This document shows, in pieces, positions 35,145-46,500 of a stretch of 64,000 nucleotides of DNA. Position numbers and translations under genes: made by a program. Source of the stretch: Riptortus pedestris (lineage: Eukaryota > Arthropoda > Insecta > Hemiptera > Alydidae); the NCBI GenBank assembly GCA_019009955.1, contig CM032230.1, forward strand, positions 21,447,001 to 21,511,000, given 5' to 3'. The notes under the pieces are model-generated. The model was not told the origin of the DNA. It searched no databases and saw nothing but the letters and a program-made list of their open reading frames with translations. How positions within the stretch are numbered: the stretch's first letter is position 1; every line of letters starts with the position of its first letter.

Positions 35145-35410
35145 AGAAATAAATATGAAAAAATGTAAAAAAAAAAATTGTATTCTCATTTCTCCAAAAC
35201 ATTTTTACATACTTACAATTGATAAAAATAAAAAAAAAAGTATTTTCATTTGGATCTTCATTGTCAGGATGAATTTCTTCCTGTTTCTCCTCATCAGAAT
35301 ATTTTTGTAAGGATGCCGAATAATATTTAAATCCTGGATTTTTAACTACAAGGATTTCCAATGCTTTATTTAGCAAACAATCTACATCACGGAGCTTTAG
35401 TGGGTTTGTG
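35145..35410. other. Unassigned AT-rich stretch
   Basis: A/T runs only. Open stretches here are incidental. Confidence 0.4.
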
Positions 35411-35551
35411 TAAAGGCCGGTCCAGACGCTCCGTTTTGTACAACGTTTTGTCTGCGCAGTCTTAAGACGGAATGAAAACGTTGCAATTTGTAGAGCGTCC
35501 ACACGGCACAGACATATCTGTATATTTTGCTCAGTTTTGTGTGAGATCGTC

Positions 35552-35803
35552 ATGGAGGAGGTACTACTCTGGTCGATTTTCGCGATGTGTCTTGTTAAAA
35601 AAAAAAATATTGCAACATCTCAGAAGTACCCGGCGTTCAAAGTGGTCGCGGAAGTGCCTTCTAAAAAGGAAGCACTTTTCCCATATCAAATTATTGCGTC
35701 AATTACGTGATGAACCTACTGATTGGCGGAACTACTTGCGAATAGACGTTGACACAAATACTTATTTATTAGAATTGACACCGCATATGAGCACCAGAGA
35801 GAT
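35552..35803 (+). pseudogene. Harbinger transposase, N-terminal fragment
   Basis: ATG at 35552 opens MEEVLLWSIF. A frameshift at the A-run near 35601 changes to the frame giving LLKRKHFSHIKLLRQL and DEPTDWRNYLRIDVDT, the conserved region ahead of the DDE_Tnp_4 catalytic domain. Translation then reaches LELTPHM and the deletion junction. No catalytic residues remain. Confidence 0.78.
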
Positions 35804-36080
35804 GGCTTGTATATTTCGTCTTCTCCAGCCCCAGATCGAACCGATTTATTTATTTTAGCCAATTCTTTTCTGTACACACTTCTCAATGAATTTATTTTTT
35901 TCACAACTGTATCCCGGTTTGCCGTTGCATCAATTTATTTGCTAAGCTTTCATACGCCTCCCTCTTCTTATCCCTGTCACTGTATTCTTTTGATTCAACA
36001 CGCCAAATGCACGGGATACTTTCATACAGAGCAATAAAATCTGTTAAAAACTCCCTACAACATTGCCGAAGGTCAGCCAT
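35790..36080 (-). pseudogene. Harbinger-associated MADF-domain protein fragment
   Basis: The minus-strand ATG at 36080 begins MADLRQCCREFLTDFIALYE, continues with IPCIWRVESKEYSDRDKKRE and, after one frameshift near 35930, KKINSLRSVYRKELAKINKS. This is the pattern of a MADF (Myb/SANT-like) DNA-binding domain, the usual second protein of animal Harbinger elements, which helps the transposase bind its ends. It is truncated at the junction with the transposase fragment. Confidence 0.78.
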
Positions 36081-36330
36081 TGTCGCCTGACGAATTGAAA
36101 CTGAGTATCAAAATGAATCGGAAAACGGTGCTACCGTCCACACACGCCGACTTGACTGCGCAGTTCAATGAAATCTATGCTCTCTGGCTCAGTTTTACTA
36201 AAACTGTACCGTCTTCGAAATGGGTTCAAAACTGCACAGTTTTCCAGTCCACACGCAACGTTTTACCTGCAACGTTTTGAACTGCGCAGGAAAAACGTTG
36301 TGCAAAACGGAGCGTCTGGACCGGCCTTAA

Positions 36331-36669
36331 TGAATCGCAGGAATTTATTTGTCACTAAAGTTGATTATGAAATGAGAGATGCATTTTAAAAGCTATTTTG
36401 AGGAGTATTTAAGTAGTTTCATCATTTGATCATAATAAATCGTTGAAAAAATGTTATTTTTTCCATTTTTCGGGCTTAAAGGTCTCAAGAAAATAATAAT
36501 TGCTATGTATAATAAAAAAAGGTTTATACGATTTCAATGTTGATATAAACAAAGCGTTAGAACCGCTAGTATAAATGATACTGTTGTCATACACGGCGGT
36601 GGAGACCGAGACGATGGTGCCATCGCTCGCCTAGATCATCAGACAGTGACGACGGTCTACACCGACAAC
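36331..36669. other. Unassigned AT-rich stretch
   Basis: No supported gene or repeat. Confidence 0.4.
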
Positions 36670-37508
36670 AGCTAATATTAACAGCTTATTGTTAATATTG
36701 GATGAGTAGGACTGGGGGTTTACTAAACCCTAGTTACTAAAACTAAATATTACAAATATCTCGGTAATTACAAATATAACGGAAAATATGTATATAACAA
36801 CCCTTATAAGCAATTAAATTTACAATAAGATTGATTCTATACAATTTTTCGATCCGGCGCATAATTACGGAGATACTTGAAATTTTCGAAATTGTCTCCT
36901 ACAAACATCCCCCGCTGGTCTGATGTTAGCCTTTTAGCAGATTCCCCTAACTCATGACGCGATTGTCAAACATTACTTCAAATGTCCAACGAACCTAACC
37001 AGGATCTCTAGCGGTCGCAATTTCTGTTTGACCGTTACCAAACTCGATATTTAATCGTTTTATGTAAAAAGAAAGATCAATTTCGTTAATGGCTAAAATC
37101 GGACTAGTGGGAGGAGGATTTTTGAAAATTCGAAATATCTCCGTTATTATGCGTCGGATCGAACAATTGTACAGAATAAATCCTATTGCACATTAAATTT
37201 ACTATAAATATTGTCCTATACATTTCTTCTGTATCTTGAACATTAACCGAGGTATTTGCATTTGTATTGTGTGTGTGGTCAGCAGAAGTCGGCTATGTTC
37301 GGACATTCCACCGAAAGTTAGTTCGGCAGTTTCTGTAACTGTTCGTCCCTCGTGAATTGGTTCAGAGATCCATTACTACTACTGTTATTATAATTATTAT
37401 TGTAAAACTTCACGTGGGAAATCTGCTTCGTTTACGCAGCCCCAGCGTGATGGACTTTTTACATTGAATTTGGTAACGATAACACAAACATTGCGACCGC
37501 TAGAGGTA

Positions 37509-37598
<90 letters not shown>

Positions 37599-37690
37599 AT
37601 ATTACAAATTTTGAACGGACCTCATTTACGTCATCTACTAGGTAGGATCGTTGGACATTTGAAGAAAATGCTAAAATCGAATTGGGTTGT
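36670..37690 (-). mobile_element. HINE-like element, type 2, interrupted by an opposed copy
   Basis: Left part 36670-36934: TAACAGCTTATTGTTAATAT and the body up to CTGATGTTAGCC. Right part from 37461: ATTGAATTTGGTAACG, a (CA)n(TA)n core, then GAACGGACCTCATTTACG in the head. A few tens of bases of body are missing at the interruption. Tips lost on both sides. Confidence 0.75.
36935..37460 (+). mobile_element. HINE-like element, full length, type 1, nested
   Basis: TTAGCAGATTCCCCTAACTC to CCCCAGCGTGATGGACTTTT. The core and part of the head are deleted (CAGGATCTCTAGCGGTCGC). Inserted in opposite orientation inside 36670-37690. Confidence 0.83.
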
Positions 37691-38477
37691 CGTTTAAGAC
37701 AGCAGATATTGGACATAAATACAATATTTTGATATGACAAAAGTAGAAAAGTATTACTAAGTTGTAGTAGGGAAGCCAGAGTCAGTAATACCGTAGTTTC
37801 CCTCGACGCCTACGAATGAGCACCTAGTTGCCAATCTGTATGGAAAACCTCCAAGCTTCCTCTATAGCAGAATGCCTGAGCACATGGTGTGTGAGGTTAG
37901 ATACTGCTAGGCAGCACGCGTTCTCAAAATTATTTATCACGTTTCCATTTTGTGTAATTGTGTTTTACCTATTATGTAAGCGGCAGGCCAGCGAGTGCAC
38001 TATCATCTACGAAATCAGGCTAGCATCGAAGAAATCAAATAATGGTCACAACCCACAGAAATGTATCATGTGTAATTATTATTCTACCTTGCAGTCCAGA
38101 GACAATAATAATTTTGTTTACATAAATCAATATCTTATTATTTTCATTATTTATTGTCTACTATGTGCGTTTATTATTAACAATAACCTTCTTTCGTTAT
38201 ATACAGTCCACTCAACATTTCCATGATCGCCTGGGACACTACACTATTTGAAACCATATCTCATTTAGGGGAGAGTTTTCATAAAACAATTTCGTTTCTT
38301 TCTTTTAAACCGCGGTGAACCTTTAAAGCTTAAACGGACGAGGCAACATGATATTATTCGTAATACAAATACAATAAATAAATTATTTACAAACGGCCAC
38401 TTCATGCGACCCAATTTTCATTTGTGCGTAATTTTTCCAAGCTAATTATCATATATCCTAGCAAATAAATATTATTA
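37691..38477. other. Unassigned sequence
   Basis: A plus-strand open stretch (37828-38226) is serine/cysteine-rich at its start and hydrophobic later, with no domain I recognise. I leave it uncalled. Confidence 0.4.
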
Positions 38478-38575
38478 TATGCCCGTATAATGCTACTAAG
38501 GCTAATTGTGACGAAATATCTACTGGTTACCTAACTTTTTATAGCCAGGGTGCACTAAGAGTAATAATAATAAGT
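38478..38575 (-). repeat. SINE 3' part
   Basis: GCTACTAAGGCTAATTGTGA, CTACTGGTTACC and AGCCAGGGTGCACTAAG match the SINE 3' half. The tRNA-like head is absent. Confidence 0.55.
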
Positions 38576-38587
38576 GTTATTTATTTT

Positions 38588-38710
38588 AGCAGATTTCCCT
38601 TAAGGAAAATCAGCTATTGACGTCGTACTCATGGCGCGATTTTCGAAAATTTTCCTCAAACACGCCATTGATTTTACCTGGGAGATGGCGAAAATGAGGT
38701 CCGTTTAAAA

Positions 38711-38762
<52 letters not shown>

Positions 38763-39218
38763 ACAGTTAACGCTCTAGCGGTCGCAATTTTTGTTTGATC
38801 GTTACCAAACTCGATATTTAATCGTTTTGTGTAAAAAGAAAGATCAAGTTCCTTAATGGCTAAAATGGGATGAGTGGGTGGGTTTAGAGGGAGGATTTTC
38901 GAAAATTCGAAATATCTCCGTTACTATACGTTGGAAAAGTGTATAGAACCAATCTCATTGCAAATTCAGTTTGCTATAAATATTGTTATATACATTTATT
39001 CGCATTCTTGAATATTAACAGAGATATTTAAATGTTTATTAAGTGCGTGCGGATAACGAACGAGATGAGATCGGCTAATTTCGGTTCTAGTCGTGAGTAT
39101 CCACCAAAAGCTAGTTCGGCCATTTCCGTAACTGTTCGACTCTTGTGAAATTGTTCTATTGTAAAACTACAAGTGAGAAATCTGCTTAGTTTACGCAGTC
39201 CCTGCGTGACGGACTTTT
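38588..39218 (+). mobile_element. HINE-like element, full length, type 1
   Basis: AGCAGATTTCCCTTAAGGAA to CCTGCGTGACGGACTTTT, with a TA core and the AAAGCTAGTTCGGCC block. All family parts in order. Confidence 0.9.
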
Positions 39219-39481
39219 TTGAGCACATCTGGCTCATTAGTGCATCGCCGGCGTTGCGGGACTCATTTAAATAAATAAATACAAAAATTTAAATGATGTA
39301 TCAATGGTGGACTCCCGATAATCGATACTAGAAATAGGTACTTGTGTACCCACCACATTTTAGTTCCAAGAGTTCCACGGTAGAGTGTGCTACTGAAGTG
39401 CGACGCTAGCTCTCCCAAGCTAATGATGTTATCTTTTGTTATAGTTGCGTTTGCTGTTTAGTGTTTCTCATTCGTGTAAAA

Positions 39482-39761
39482 ATGCCTCTTTGGGATTTTT
39501 GGGACGACTGAAGAAGACGCAGTTAAATATTTACAGGAGAGAAATATTTTGGCTATCAGAAGAAAGTGTTCTAAATCGCATTGTATGGAACTATATAGTG
39601 GAAAAACTATTTTTTGGAAGTGTAATGTAAGAAAGTGTGGTGAGAAAGTCGGCGTTCGGATTGGCACTTGGTTCGAAGGAAGCAAAATTCCATTTTGTAA
39701 TGCTTTAAAGTTCATTTACTGCTGGTGCGAAGAATTAACATCTATCAATTTTATCAATTAG
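39482..39761 (+). pseudogene. ISXO2/Merlin-like transposase, N-terminal fragment
   Basis: ATG at 39482 gives MPLWDFWD. A one-base frameshift then leads to TEEDAVKYLQERNILAIRRK, CSKSHCMELYSG, FWKCNVRKCGEKVGVRIGTW and FEGSKIPFCNALKFIYCWCE, ending at TAG (39759-39761). Paired cysteines followed by a RIGTWFEGSK-like segment are characteristic of the zinc-ribbon and linker before the catalytic domain of IS1595/ISXO2-type (Merlin) transposases, also found as domesticated genes in arthropods. The DDE catalytic domain is absent. Confidence 0.68.
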
Positions 39762-39953
39762 AGAGTTCATATGGCGACAGCACCATGCGAAAGGAAATGG
39801 AGACACATTTCAGTGAATTTTAAATTCTATATCCACATATTTTCCTCCGAAATGTGAATAAAATGTTTTATATTATTTTACTTATCTTATTACCTTAGAA
39901 GGTTATAAGGTAAATTATAACCTCCTTTGCGGGCGAGGAATCGTACTACTTAA

Positions 39954-40563
39954 AAAAGTCCGTCACGCAGGGGCTGCGTAAACTAAGCAGATTTCCCACG
40001 TGAAGTTATACAATAGAGAAATTTCAGAATAGAGAGCCGAACAGTTATGAAAACGGCCCGAACTAGCTCTTGACGGAAACTCACGACTAGACCCGAAGTT
40101 AGCCGATCTCATCTCAGAAGCTGAAAACAGAAACATGCAAATATCTCGGTTAATATTCAAGATACGGAATAAATGTAATAGTGTTATAGTAAATTAAATT
40201 TGCAATAACATTGATTCTATATAATTTTTCGATCCGACGTATAGTAACGGAGATATTTCGAATTTTCGAAAATCCTCCCCTCTAAACCCCCCCTCCCACT
40301 GGTCCGATTTCAGCCATTAACGAACTTGATCTTTATTTTTACATGAAACGTTTAAATATCGAGTTTGGTAACGATCAAACGAAAATACTACTAACTAGAG
40401 CGTTAACAAATATAAATATATATATATATATATATAAAATTTTGAACGGACCTCATTTTCGTCATCTCCTGGGTAGGATCGATGGACATTTGAAGAAATT
40501 TTTCGAAACTCGCGTCATGAGTACGACCTCAATAGCTGATTTCCCTTAAGGGAAATCTGCTAA
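39954..40563 (-). mobile_element. HINE-like element, full length, type 1
   Basis: AAAGTCCGTCACGCAGGGGC to GATTTCCCTTAAGGGAAATC TGCTAA. Short TA core (40418-40437). Confidence 0.9.
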
Positions 40564-40634
40564 AACAGTAGCGCACTCTACCGTCGAACTATTGGAACTA
40601 GAATGTGGTAAGAATAATACACAAGTGCCCAGAA

Positions 40635-41554
40635 ATATTTTATAGAAACTAAAATATTTGTCGTCTTGTATTGCTATGTTAACATTTATTGGAAATAAAA
40701 ACATTTCAAGTTCAAAGTAAGAAAATAAAAGGGGAGAAGGAACTCGGTTGGGTTATAAGAATGAAGGGGAGTGAATTAAGGCTAAATAGGTTTGGTATAA
40801 ACGAGCGATAGCTGGAAGGGCATAGATTGGATTAGGACAAGGTCTTTCATGTTAGGCCCCAGGCTGTCTGCTATGTCGGCATTAACTGGCTCTACCTCAA
40901 CCCTCCCTTCACAGCTATACAACAGCTATGTCTGGCAAAATATTGGACAAGCATCACTCTCTTTCTTTTACAACTGAAAAACAAGGTTGTTAACACCTCG
41001 ACAACAACATTTCTTAACGCCAAAAGTAAATCTTACAGAACTCCGTCTACTATAAAACTAATGATAGATAGATAAGATAAAAATTCTGTATTTAAGTATA
41101 AACTTTTTACAGGGGGTCCGAATATTTACAAAAAAAGAAGAAAAATTAAAACACATAGCTAGGTACAATACTTCTCGAAAGTAATACATATAATATTGGT
41201 GATTGATAAAATAAATAATTTGGCTATAATTAGTATATCAATAAACAAAGAATTACATTATAGTAAAAATAGCTTACTCAACATTGGGTGATCTTCAAAT
41301 TTGATACATAATTAATCTTAATTTAATAGAAACAAAAATTATAATAAAGAATAAAGAAATAGAAAGAAAGAAAATAAAAGAAAAATAAACGAGAACATAA
41401 AATTTCATTAATCTGCTTATATTAAAGAAAAATAAATAAATAAATAAAAAATAATAATATAATAAAATGAAATTATAATAATAAGTAAATATAATAAATA
41501 TATATGTATAGTAATAGACAAAATAAAGAGACAGTTCTTCTAAATCATCAATCA
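40635..41554. other. AT-rich unassigned stretch
   Basis: Positions 41330-41520 are dominated by AAATAAA/AATAATA words, which could be the 3' tail of the minus-strand LINE fragment that follows. No gene seen. Confidence 0.45.
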
Positions 41555-41742
41555 GTTCCGAAGGTACTTTGCTTGGAAAGCTTCAATGACATCCATGTAT
41601 CCCAATCCCCAGATCTGGCTTCCATAAAGCAAGACGGATTCACACAGAGCTTCGAAAAGTGCCATCCTAGAGCCCCATGATTTGCATTTGCAGGATTTTA
41701 GTATTTGCATAACAGCAGCTGAGGCCGCCATTCCTCGCCTAT
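41555..41742 (-). pseudogene. LINE reverse transcriptase, C-terminal fragment
   Basis: The minus strand translates to RGMAASAAVMQILKSCK, ARMALFEA-like sequence and VLLYGSQIWGLGYMDVIEAF then QAKYLRN. This matches the thumb-end segment of non-LTR retrotransposon ORF2 (SVLLYG..IWG..), where the enzyme copies RNA at the target site. It is truncated on the 5' side at 41742. An AT-rich stretch downstream may be its 3' end. Confidence 0.68.
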
Positions 41743-41767
41743 AAAACTAATGTAAACGTAACTTGTA

Positions 41768-42480
41768 AAAAGTCCGTCACGCAGGGGCTGCGTAAACATA
41801 TTTCCCACATGCAGTTTTACAATAGACAAACTACATACTAAAAACAAACACAACACCACAGTGAATATTATTTATTTATTTATTAACGTCCACTTTTTGC
41901 AACTTAGGCAAATCGGGACGGATTATCTACAGGTTACCACCCTTTTCTAGCCAGGGTGGGATTTTAGGACGTTATTTAATGAATTTCGTTACTAAATAAT
42001 TTCCTTTGCCCAGGCGAGAATCGAAATCGCCACTCTAGGTTTACCATGGGAGATAAAGAGTGAATATTAAGTGAATATTTTAATAGCCTCCTAACGGAAA
42101 GCATCTGAACTGTACACAAACAGGTCAGTCAACCTCTGGGAGCTATAGAAATATTCTTGCCCGGAAAGAAAAAAAGAAGAAATAATGTCTGAAGTTGACA
42201 TTAATTTTTTTTTTTAAAAAACTACTGCTGTAATTTATAATCAATAAGAATAATTTTTATTTCAATCACTCACATTTTAGTAATCCAACATCGAAAGAAG
42301 GGTCAACAGAACGTATTTGCATATACCTCACAAAGTAAAAGTTCAATGAAAACAATATTTGGTATTTAACCTTGAAATGAAAGGGTTCATGATCTAACAG
42401 CTTATTATTAATATGACATGATTAGGAGTGGGGGATCACTAAAAATTAAAAAAAAACAAAAAAAACCAAAAAAAAAACCG
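41768..42480 (-). mobile_element. HINE-like element, type 4, split by a SINE
   Basis: AAAGTCCGTCACGCAGGGGC then TGCGTAAACATATTTCCC. Type 4 interior follows on both sides of the SINE (AACACCACAGTGAATATTA; AAACAGGTCAGTCAACC). The head is missing. Confidence 0.78.
41871..42058 (-). repeat. tRNA-derived SINE with target duplication
   Basis: Flanked by the 11-base direct repeat AGTGAATATTA (41860-41870, 42059-42069) within a HINE-like copy. On the minus strand: GGTAAACCTAGAGTGGCG, B-box-like GATTTCGATTCTCGC, CTTTGCCC complement, TTTAGTAACGAAATTCATTA, CCACCCTGGCTAGAAAAGGG, TAACCTGTAGATAATCCG, then AAAAAGTGGACGTTAATAAA and an (AATA)n tail. The A-box end is truncated. Confidence 0.82.
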
Positions 42481-42499
42481 AATATATATTTATTCTGGG

Positions 42500-42605
42500 A
42501 GCTGCATCAACTAAGCAGATTTCCCAAATGCTGGTATTACGCACTTCTAATCTTATCTCATAACATATTCCCAAATTAATTTCAATATAAAAACCAAATG
42601 AGTAA
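42500..42605 (-). mobile_element. HINE-like 3' end fragment
   Basis: GGGAGCTGCATCAACTAAGC AGATTTCCCAAATG: hairpin half lost, interior continuing for about 90 bases. Confidence 0.6.
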
Positions 42606-42624
42606 AAGGGTACATACATAATAT

Positions 42625-43040
42625 ACATTTGTCTGTAACAATATTTGTTTAATCGTTATTAAACTTCATATTTAAATATTTTCTGTAAAACTAAAGATGA
42701 TGTTCGTTCATGACTGAACTCTGGCCAGAGGGAAGGCGGGATATCGAAAATTCCTGAACTATGAAAATTTCCGTCATTATGGGCAGATCAAATTATTGTA
42801 AAGAATAAATCTTACAGAAAATAATACATTCTATAAATGTTGTTATGTACATGTTTTCTCAATATTGAATATTAACAGAGAAATTTCCATATTTTAGTTT
42901 TCTGCCATCAGCCAACCCCAATTCCTACTCATGTCAAATTAACTATAAATAAGCTGTTTTATAATTAACCTCTTCATTCCAAGTTTAAATACCAATAATG
43001 CTTTTCATTGAACTTATACTTTGCGAAATACATGAATATA
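42625..43040 (+). mobile_element. HINE-like body, type 2, decayed
   Basis: TTTGTCTGTAACAATATTTG, TTAAACTTCATATTTAAAT and CAATTCCTACTCATGTCAAA in family order. No hairpin. Confidence 0.6.
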
Positions 43041-43129
43041 CGTTGTGATGATAAATAAACAATTTTTCGTTCTTTACCTGCAAAAGTTTACTTCACCTGT
43101 ACCATATTGGGTATTTAACAGTTTTATCC

Positions 43130-43507
43130 AATACAGATTTCCGCCAATATTATTTATTGGCAGAAGATGGACCTGTAATAATGGGCGTTGAAATGTGGGG
43201 ATTCAAAAATTCAAAATAGATCCGTTATAATAAATTGGATAGCAAAACAGAACCAACTCATGATGTTCTGCAAATGTTGTTTTATGCATTTTAACTCAAG
43301 ACTTTAATTAATGCTTAGTATTAAGCGAGTTATTCATACTTCCCTTTTCTCAGCTCTCAGTAACCCCCCCCCCCCCCTTCGTCCGATTTTAACATAGAAA
43401 CAGATAATATGTGGTAAGATGAGGGATGTACATTGTATAAGTATACTACACCACCAAGTGAGAAATCTGCTAAATTTCCGCAGCTCCTGTGTGACGGGCG
43501 TTTTTTA
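43130..43507 (+). mobile_element. HINE-like 3' part, decayed
   Basis: Body traces, a C15 run at 43365, then GAGAAATCTGCTAAATTTCC and GCAGCTCCTGTGTGACGGGC. Confidence 0.65.
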
Positions 43508-44309
43508 ATTATACATAACAGTTTATTAGAGGCATGAGAAAGAAGATAAATAGCTTTGAAATTACTTCAGTTCTAGTTAACTGCTCTAGTTCTACAAATA
43601 CAGCTGGCAACTAGATAAAATTTCCGGGAAGTCTAATTCAGGATTATTTAGTTGCGAGAAGGAAACTAGTTTTATAAAGTGTGAAAATAACGGAAAGGAA
43701 GGAAGCAACAAGGAAATCGGACAATACTATTAACGGAAATGGGAAACGAAGTTGTAATCTTAGCCCTCTAACAATCACATATAAAACTTCTGCTTTTCTC
43801 TCTTCCTTACAGTTTTCCCTCATCATTTTACAGCTTATACTGACCTCGTAAAATTTACGGAGAGCTAACAACATCTTTATTCCGAAAGAGTAGTTAAACA
43901 CAGTTATAAAACTTCCAGAGAGCCGAAGCCAATTATCAAAACAACCTTAAATAAAATAAAAAAAACCTACTGAGCAATGATAGCGAGAAGGAACAAATTT
44001 ATAGCCTATAAATAAATGCTCATTGTAGCTATTTCCACGTCGATGCTTTTATAGGGAGCTCAATCGAATTTTTCTTCTATTCCAAATATAGCCTCTATTT
44101 CACAATAAATAAGAAGCCTAATGCCAAAGCACTTACTTGCCCCATTTACTGAAAAATTGCTCACTTTAGTCAGCATAGACCTGCCATTTCCCATCAGGCA
44201 ATAATGAAAATTATGTACGTAGGCAGCTGCGACTAACCTATTTACATATATCTTGTTGTTATTTAGACGAAGTCATGACAAATTGGAAAAAAAAAAAAAA
44301 TCCCTGAAT
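43508..44309. other. Unassigned sequence
   Basis: No recognised gene, RNA or repeat. Confidence 0.4.
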
Positions 44310-44802
44310 CCGACGGGGGTCTGAAATGTAAACAAACAGGTCTGCTGACCAGAAAGAAAAACAATTACTGAAATATACCAGAATATATTGTATTACTTAT
44401 GTAACATGAGTAGAAGTGGGGTTTGCTGAAGACTGAAAAACGCCAATATCTCGGTAAATATTCAAGATAGGAAATAAATGTATATAACAATAATTATAGT
44501 ACATTTAATTTGCAATAAGATTGGTTCAGTACAATTTTTCGAACCAACGTATAGTAACCGAAGATCCTCCCCTCTAAACACCCCCTCCCCCTGACCCAAT
44601 TTCAGCCGTTAACGAAGTTGATGTTTCTTTTTATATAGACTAATTCTTTTAAGGGAAATCTGCTAAAATTGCAACAGCTAGAGCGTTAATAGCAATACAC
44701 AGATTTAAACGAACCTCATTTTCGCCATCTAGAAAGCATGAACATTTTAATACATTTTTCGAAAATCGCGGAATAAGTACAACCTCATTGCAGATTTTCG
44801 TA

Positions 44803-44820
<18 letters not shown>
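44310..44820 (-). mobile_element. HINE-like copy, type 4, hairpin end missing
   Basis: AAATGTAAACAAACAGG, ATATCTCGGTAAATATTCAA and ACCTCATTTTCGCCATC. An out-of-place tip (TTTTAAGGGAAATCTGCTAA) sits at 44649-44668 in the middle of the body, suggesting a rearranged or double copy. Confidence 0.65.
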
Positions 44821-44870
<50 letters not shown>

Positions 44871-44872
44871 CA

Positions 44873-44909
<37 letters not shown>
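44811..44909. repeat. (TA)n(TG)n(CA)n compound microsatellite
   Basis: TG and CA tracts meet at GTGTGCACAAACACAC, forming a large self-complementary tract. Confidence 0.95.
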
Positions 44910-44911
<2 letters not shown>

Positions 44912-46200
44912 TATGGTCCGTCACATAATAGTGAAACATTAATAATATTACATTTAAAGCCAACATTCCTGAAGACCACGCCTCAAGACTCACAATTGTA
45001 ACAATCAGTTTCATTAGGATTTCTAGAGACCAAATAATCCAAGTAGATTTAGTACGATTGATAAGTGTACATCGTTTAACTGTCCGAAGTGATTAGTAAC
45101 ACATATCTAATCTAGAATCTGACATTAAGGCTAGAATAGCTGCAGGGAACTTATGGTTCTTTGCCCCGCGGGAAGGCCTCCAATTCATGAACCTCTCTTT
45201 AAAAAAAGGAACTGGTGATATATAAAAGGTGATTAGAATGTTCTCGGATGGCAATGAAGCGTCGGCTCACACAAAACAAATTAGGAAGGCACTCCTGGCG
45301 AAACTAGCTTGCTTCCAAAATGAGCATGTTGGCCGGGACCTGTTGAAAGACTGCAACACATCAGGGTTCCGACGAAAATACTAAATACCAGGAGGAAAAG
45401 CGGCAGATCCAGAATAAAGGGATCCGGAGACATCAGTAATTAAGAGGTTTGAGAGGCTCAGGAGGAATGGTCAAATATCTGCCGGGTCCTACGACTGTAG
45501 CACTGTGAAAGTAATATGGGGAAAGCTGGGAGAAGTTGGGTATTTTGGGGAGAATAGGGGCTTGAATTCTAAAAGAAAACTCAGCTGAGATTAGAGCAAC
45601 TAACGAAGTCATCTGATTTACGTTTGAAGGATACATACGACTCCTGATATTAAGAGTGCGTCAGCTAACAAGATGAGGGAGCTTCACAATCAAGCTTATA
45701 CATTAAAAGATGTGCCCGATAATTGATAATTATTTGTAGAGCTTGGGGAGGATCGACAGGAAGGGATGTGAGCTGATTGAGTCAGTACGAACATCCCCTT
45801 AACGAAGAGATGATTTCATCAGTGTGTTTGCCCAGAGCGATAACCCCCATCTACAAACCCTCCCTCAGAACAAATAAAGAATTTTATTACATATTTATGA
45901 GATTTATTTACATGGGGCGAACGCGAGCCCGACTAGAGCCGCGCAAGATGTTTCAAGCCGATGAAAGGACTTGCAGGATTTAATTTAAGTAAATATATTC
46001 TGGGGGACTTGAGTTTTCTTTATCATTCCAAGAATAATTCTTTCATTTATACACAATCTTTTAACAATGGAGTTTGGGAAGAAGTGCGTCTTGACATTTA
46101 ACAGCAGCCTCAATTATTTGTTCTACTCGCTCAAGTCGCACGCTAATGAGCCAAAGTTCGTTGGTCTTTCCAAGCTTACATCAAACAAATATATTTTGGG
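44910..46200. other. Unassigned, less AT-rich block
   Basis: Positions 45170-45660 are richer in G+C than most of the window and may hold a decayed retrotransposon or unique sequence. No motif is clear enough to name. Short open stretches only. Confidence 0.4.
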
Positions 46201-46204
46201 AGCC

Positions 46205-46500
46205 AACTGCAGTTTTCCATAAGGGATATTAGCTATTCAGGTTGAACTTATGAAGAAATTATAGGAGATGATGAAAATGACGCTCATTCAAGATTATACA
46301 AATACTTGTCTGTTACCGCTTTAGTGGTGGCAATTTTGGCAATACCGTTACCCAACTCGATATATAAACGTTTCACGTAAAACTAAAAACTTAGTTCATT
46401 AACGTCTGAAATCCGACTGTGGTGAGAGAGGGTCTGGACGGGAGGAATTTCGAAAATTCGAAATATCTTCATTATTATACGTCGGATCGAAAAAGCGTAT
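46205..46500 (+). mobile_element. HINE-like head, core and body, left half of a fold-back pair
   Basis: TTTTCCATAAGGGATATTAG to CGGATCGAAAAAGCGTATAG. There is no microsatellite. It joins directly to a minus-strand copy at 46501. Confidence 0.65.

Larger units (their letters stand above)
35414..36327. mobile_element. PIF/Harbinger element with an internal deletion
   Basis: A 914-base element with terminal inverted repeats of about 47 bp (three mismatches) beginning AGGCCGGTCCAGACGCTCCG. It is flanked by the 3-bp duplication TAA (35411-35413, 36328-36330), as expected for PIF/Harbinger. It keeps the start of the transposase on the plus strand and the start of a MADF-type second protein on the minus strand, facing each other. 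The transposase catalytic region and the rest have been lost at a junction near 35790-35805. Confidence 0.9.
39331..40634. mobile_element. Inverted-repeat-bounded element, possibly Merlin type
   Basis: Imperfect inverted repeats of about 60 bp lie at 39331-39394 and 40567-40634. Shared words in element sense are ACTTGTGTA, CCACATT.TAGTTCCAA, CGGTAGAGTG and GCTACT. Between them are an ISXO2/Merlin-like transposase N-terminal fragment and a full HINE-like copy lying right against the right repeat. No target duplication could be fixed. Confidence 0.5.

Noticed and set aside
35472..35858. A complete 128-residue plus-strand gene
   Set aside because: The first third is the Harbinger terminal repeat and leader; only the middle matches transposase and the end crosses the deletion junction.
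45433..45983. Small proteins in the 45-46 kb block
   Set aside because: Short, on opposite strands, no recognisable motif.
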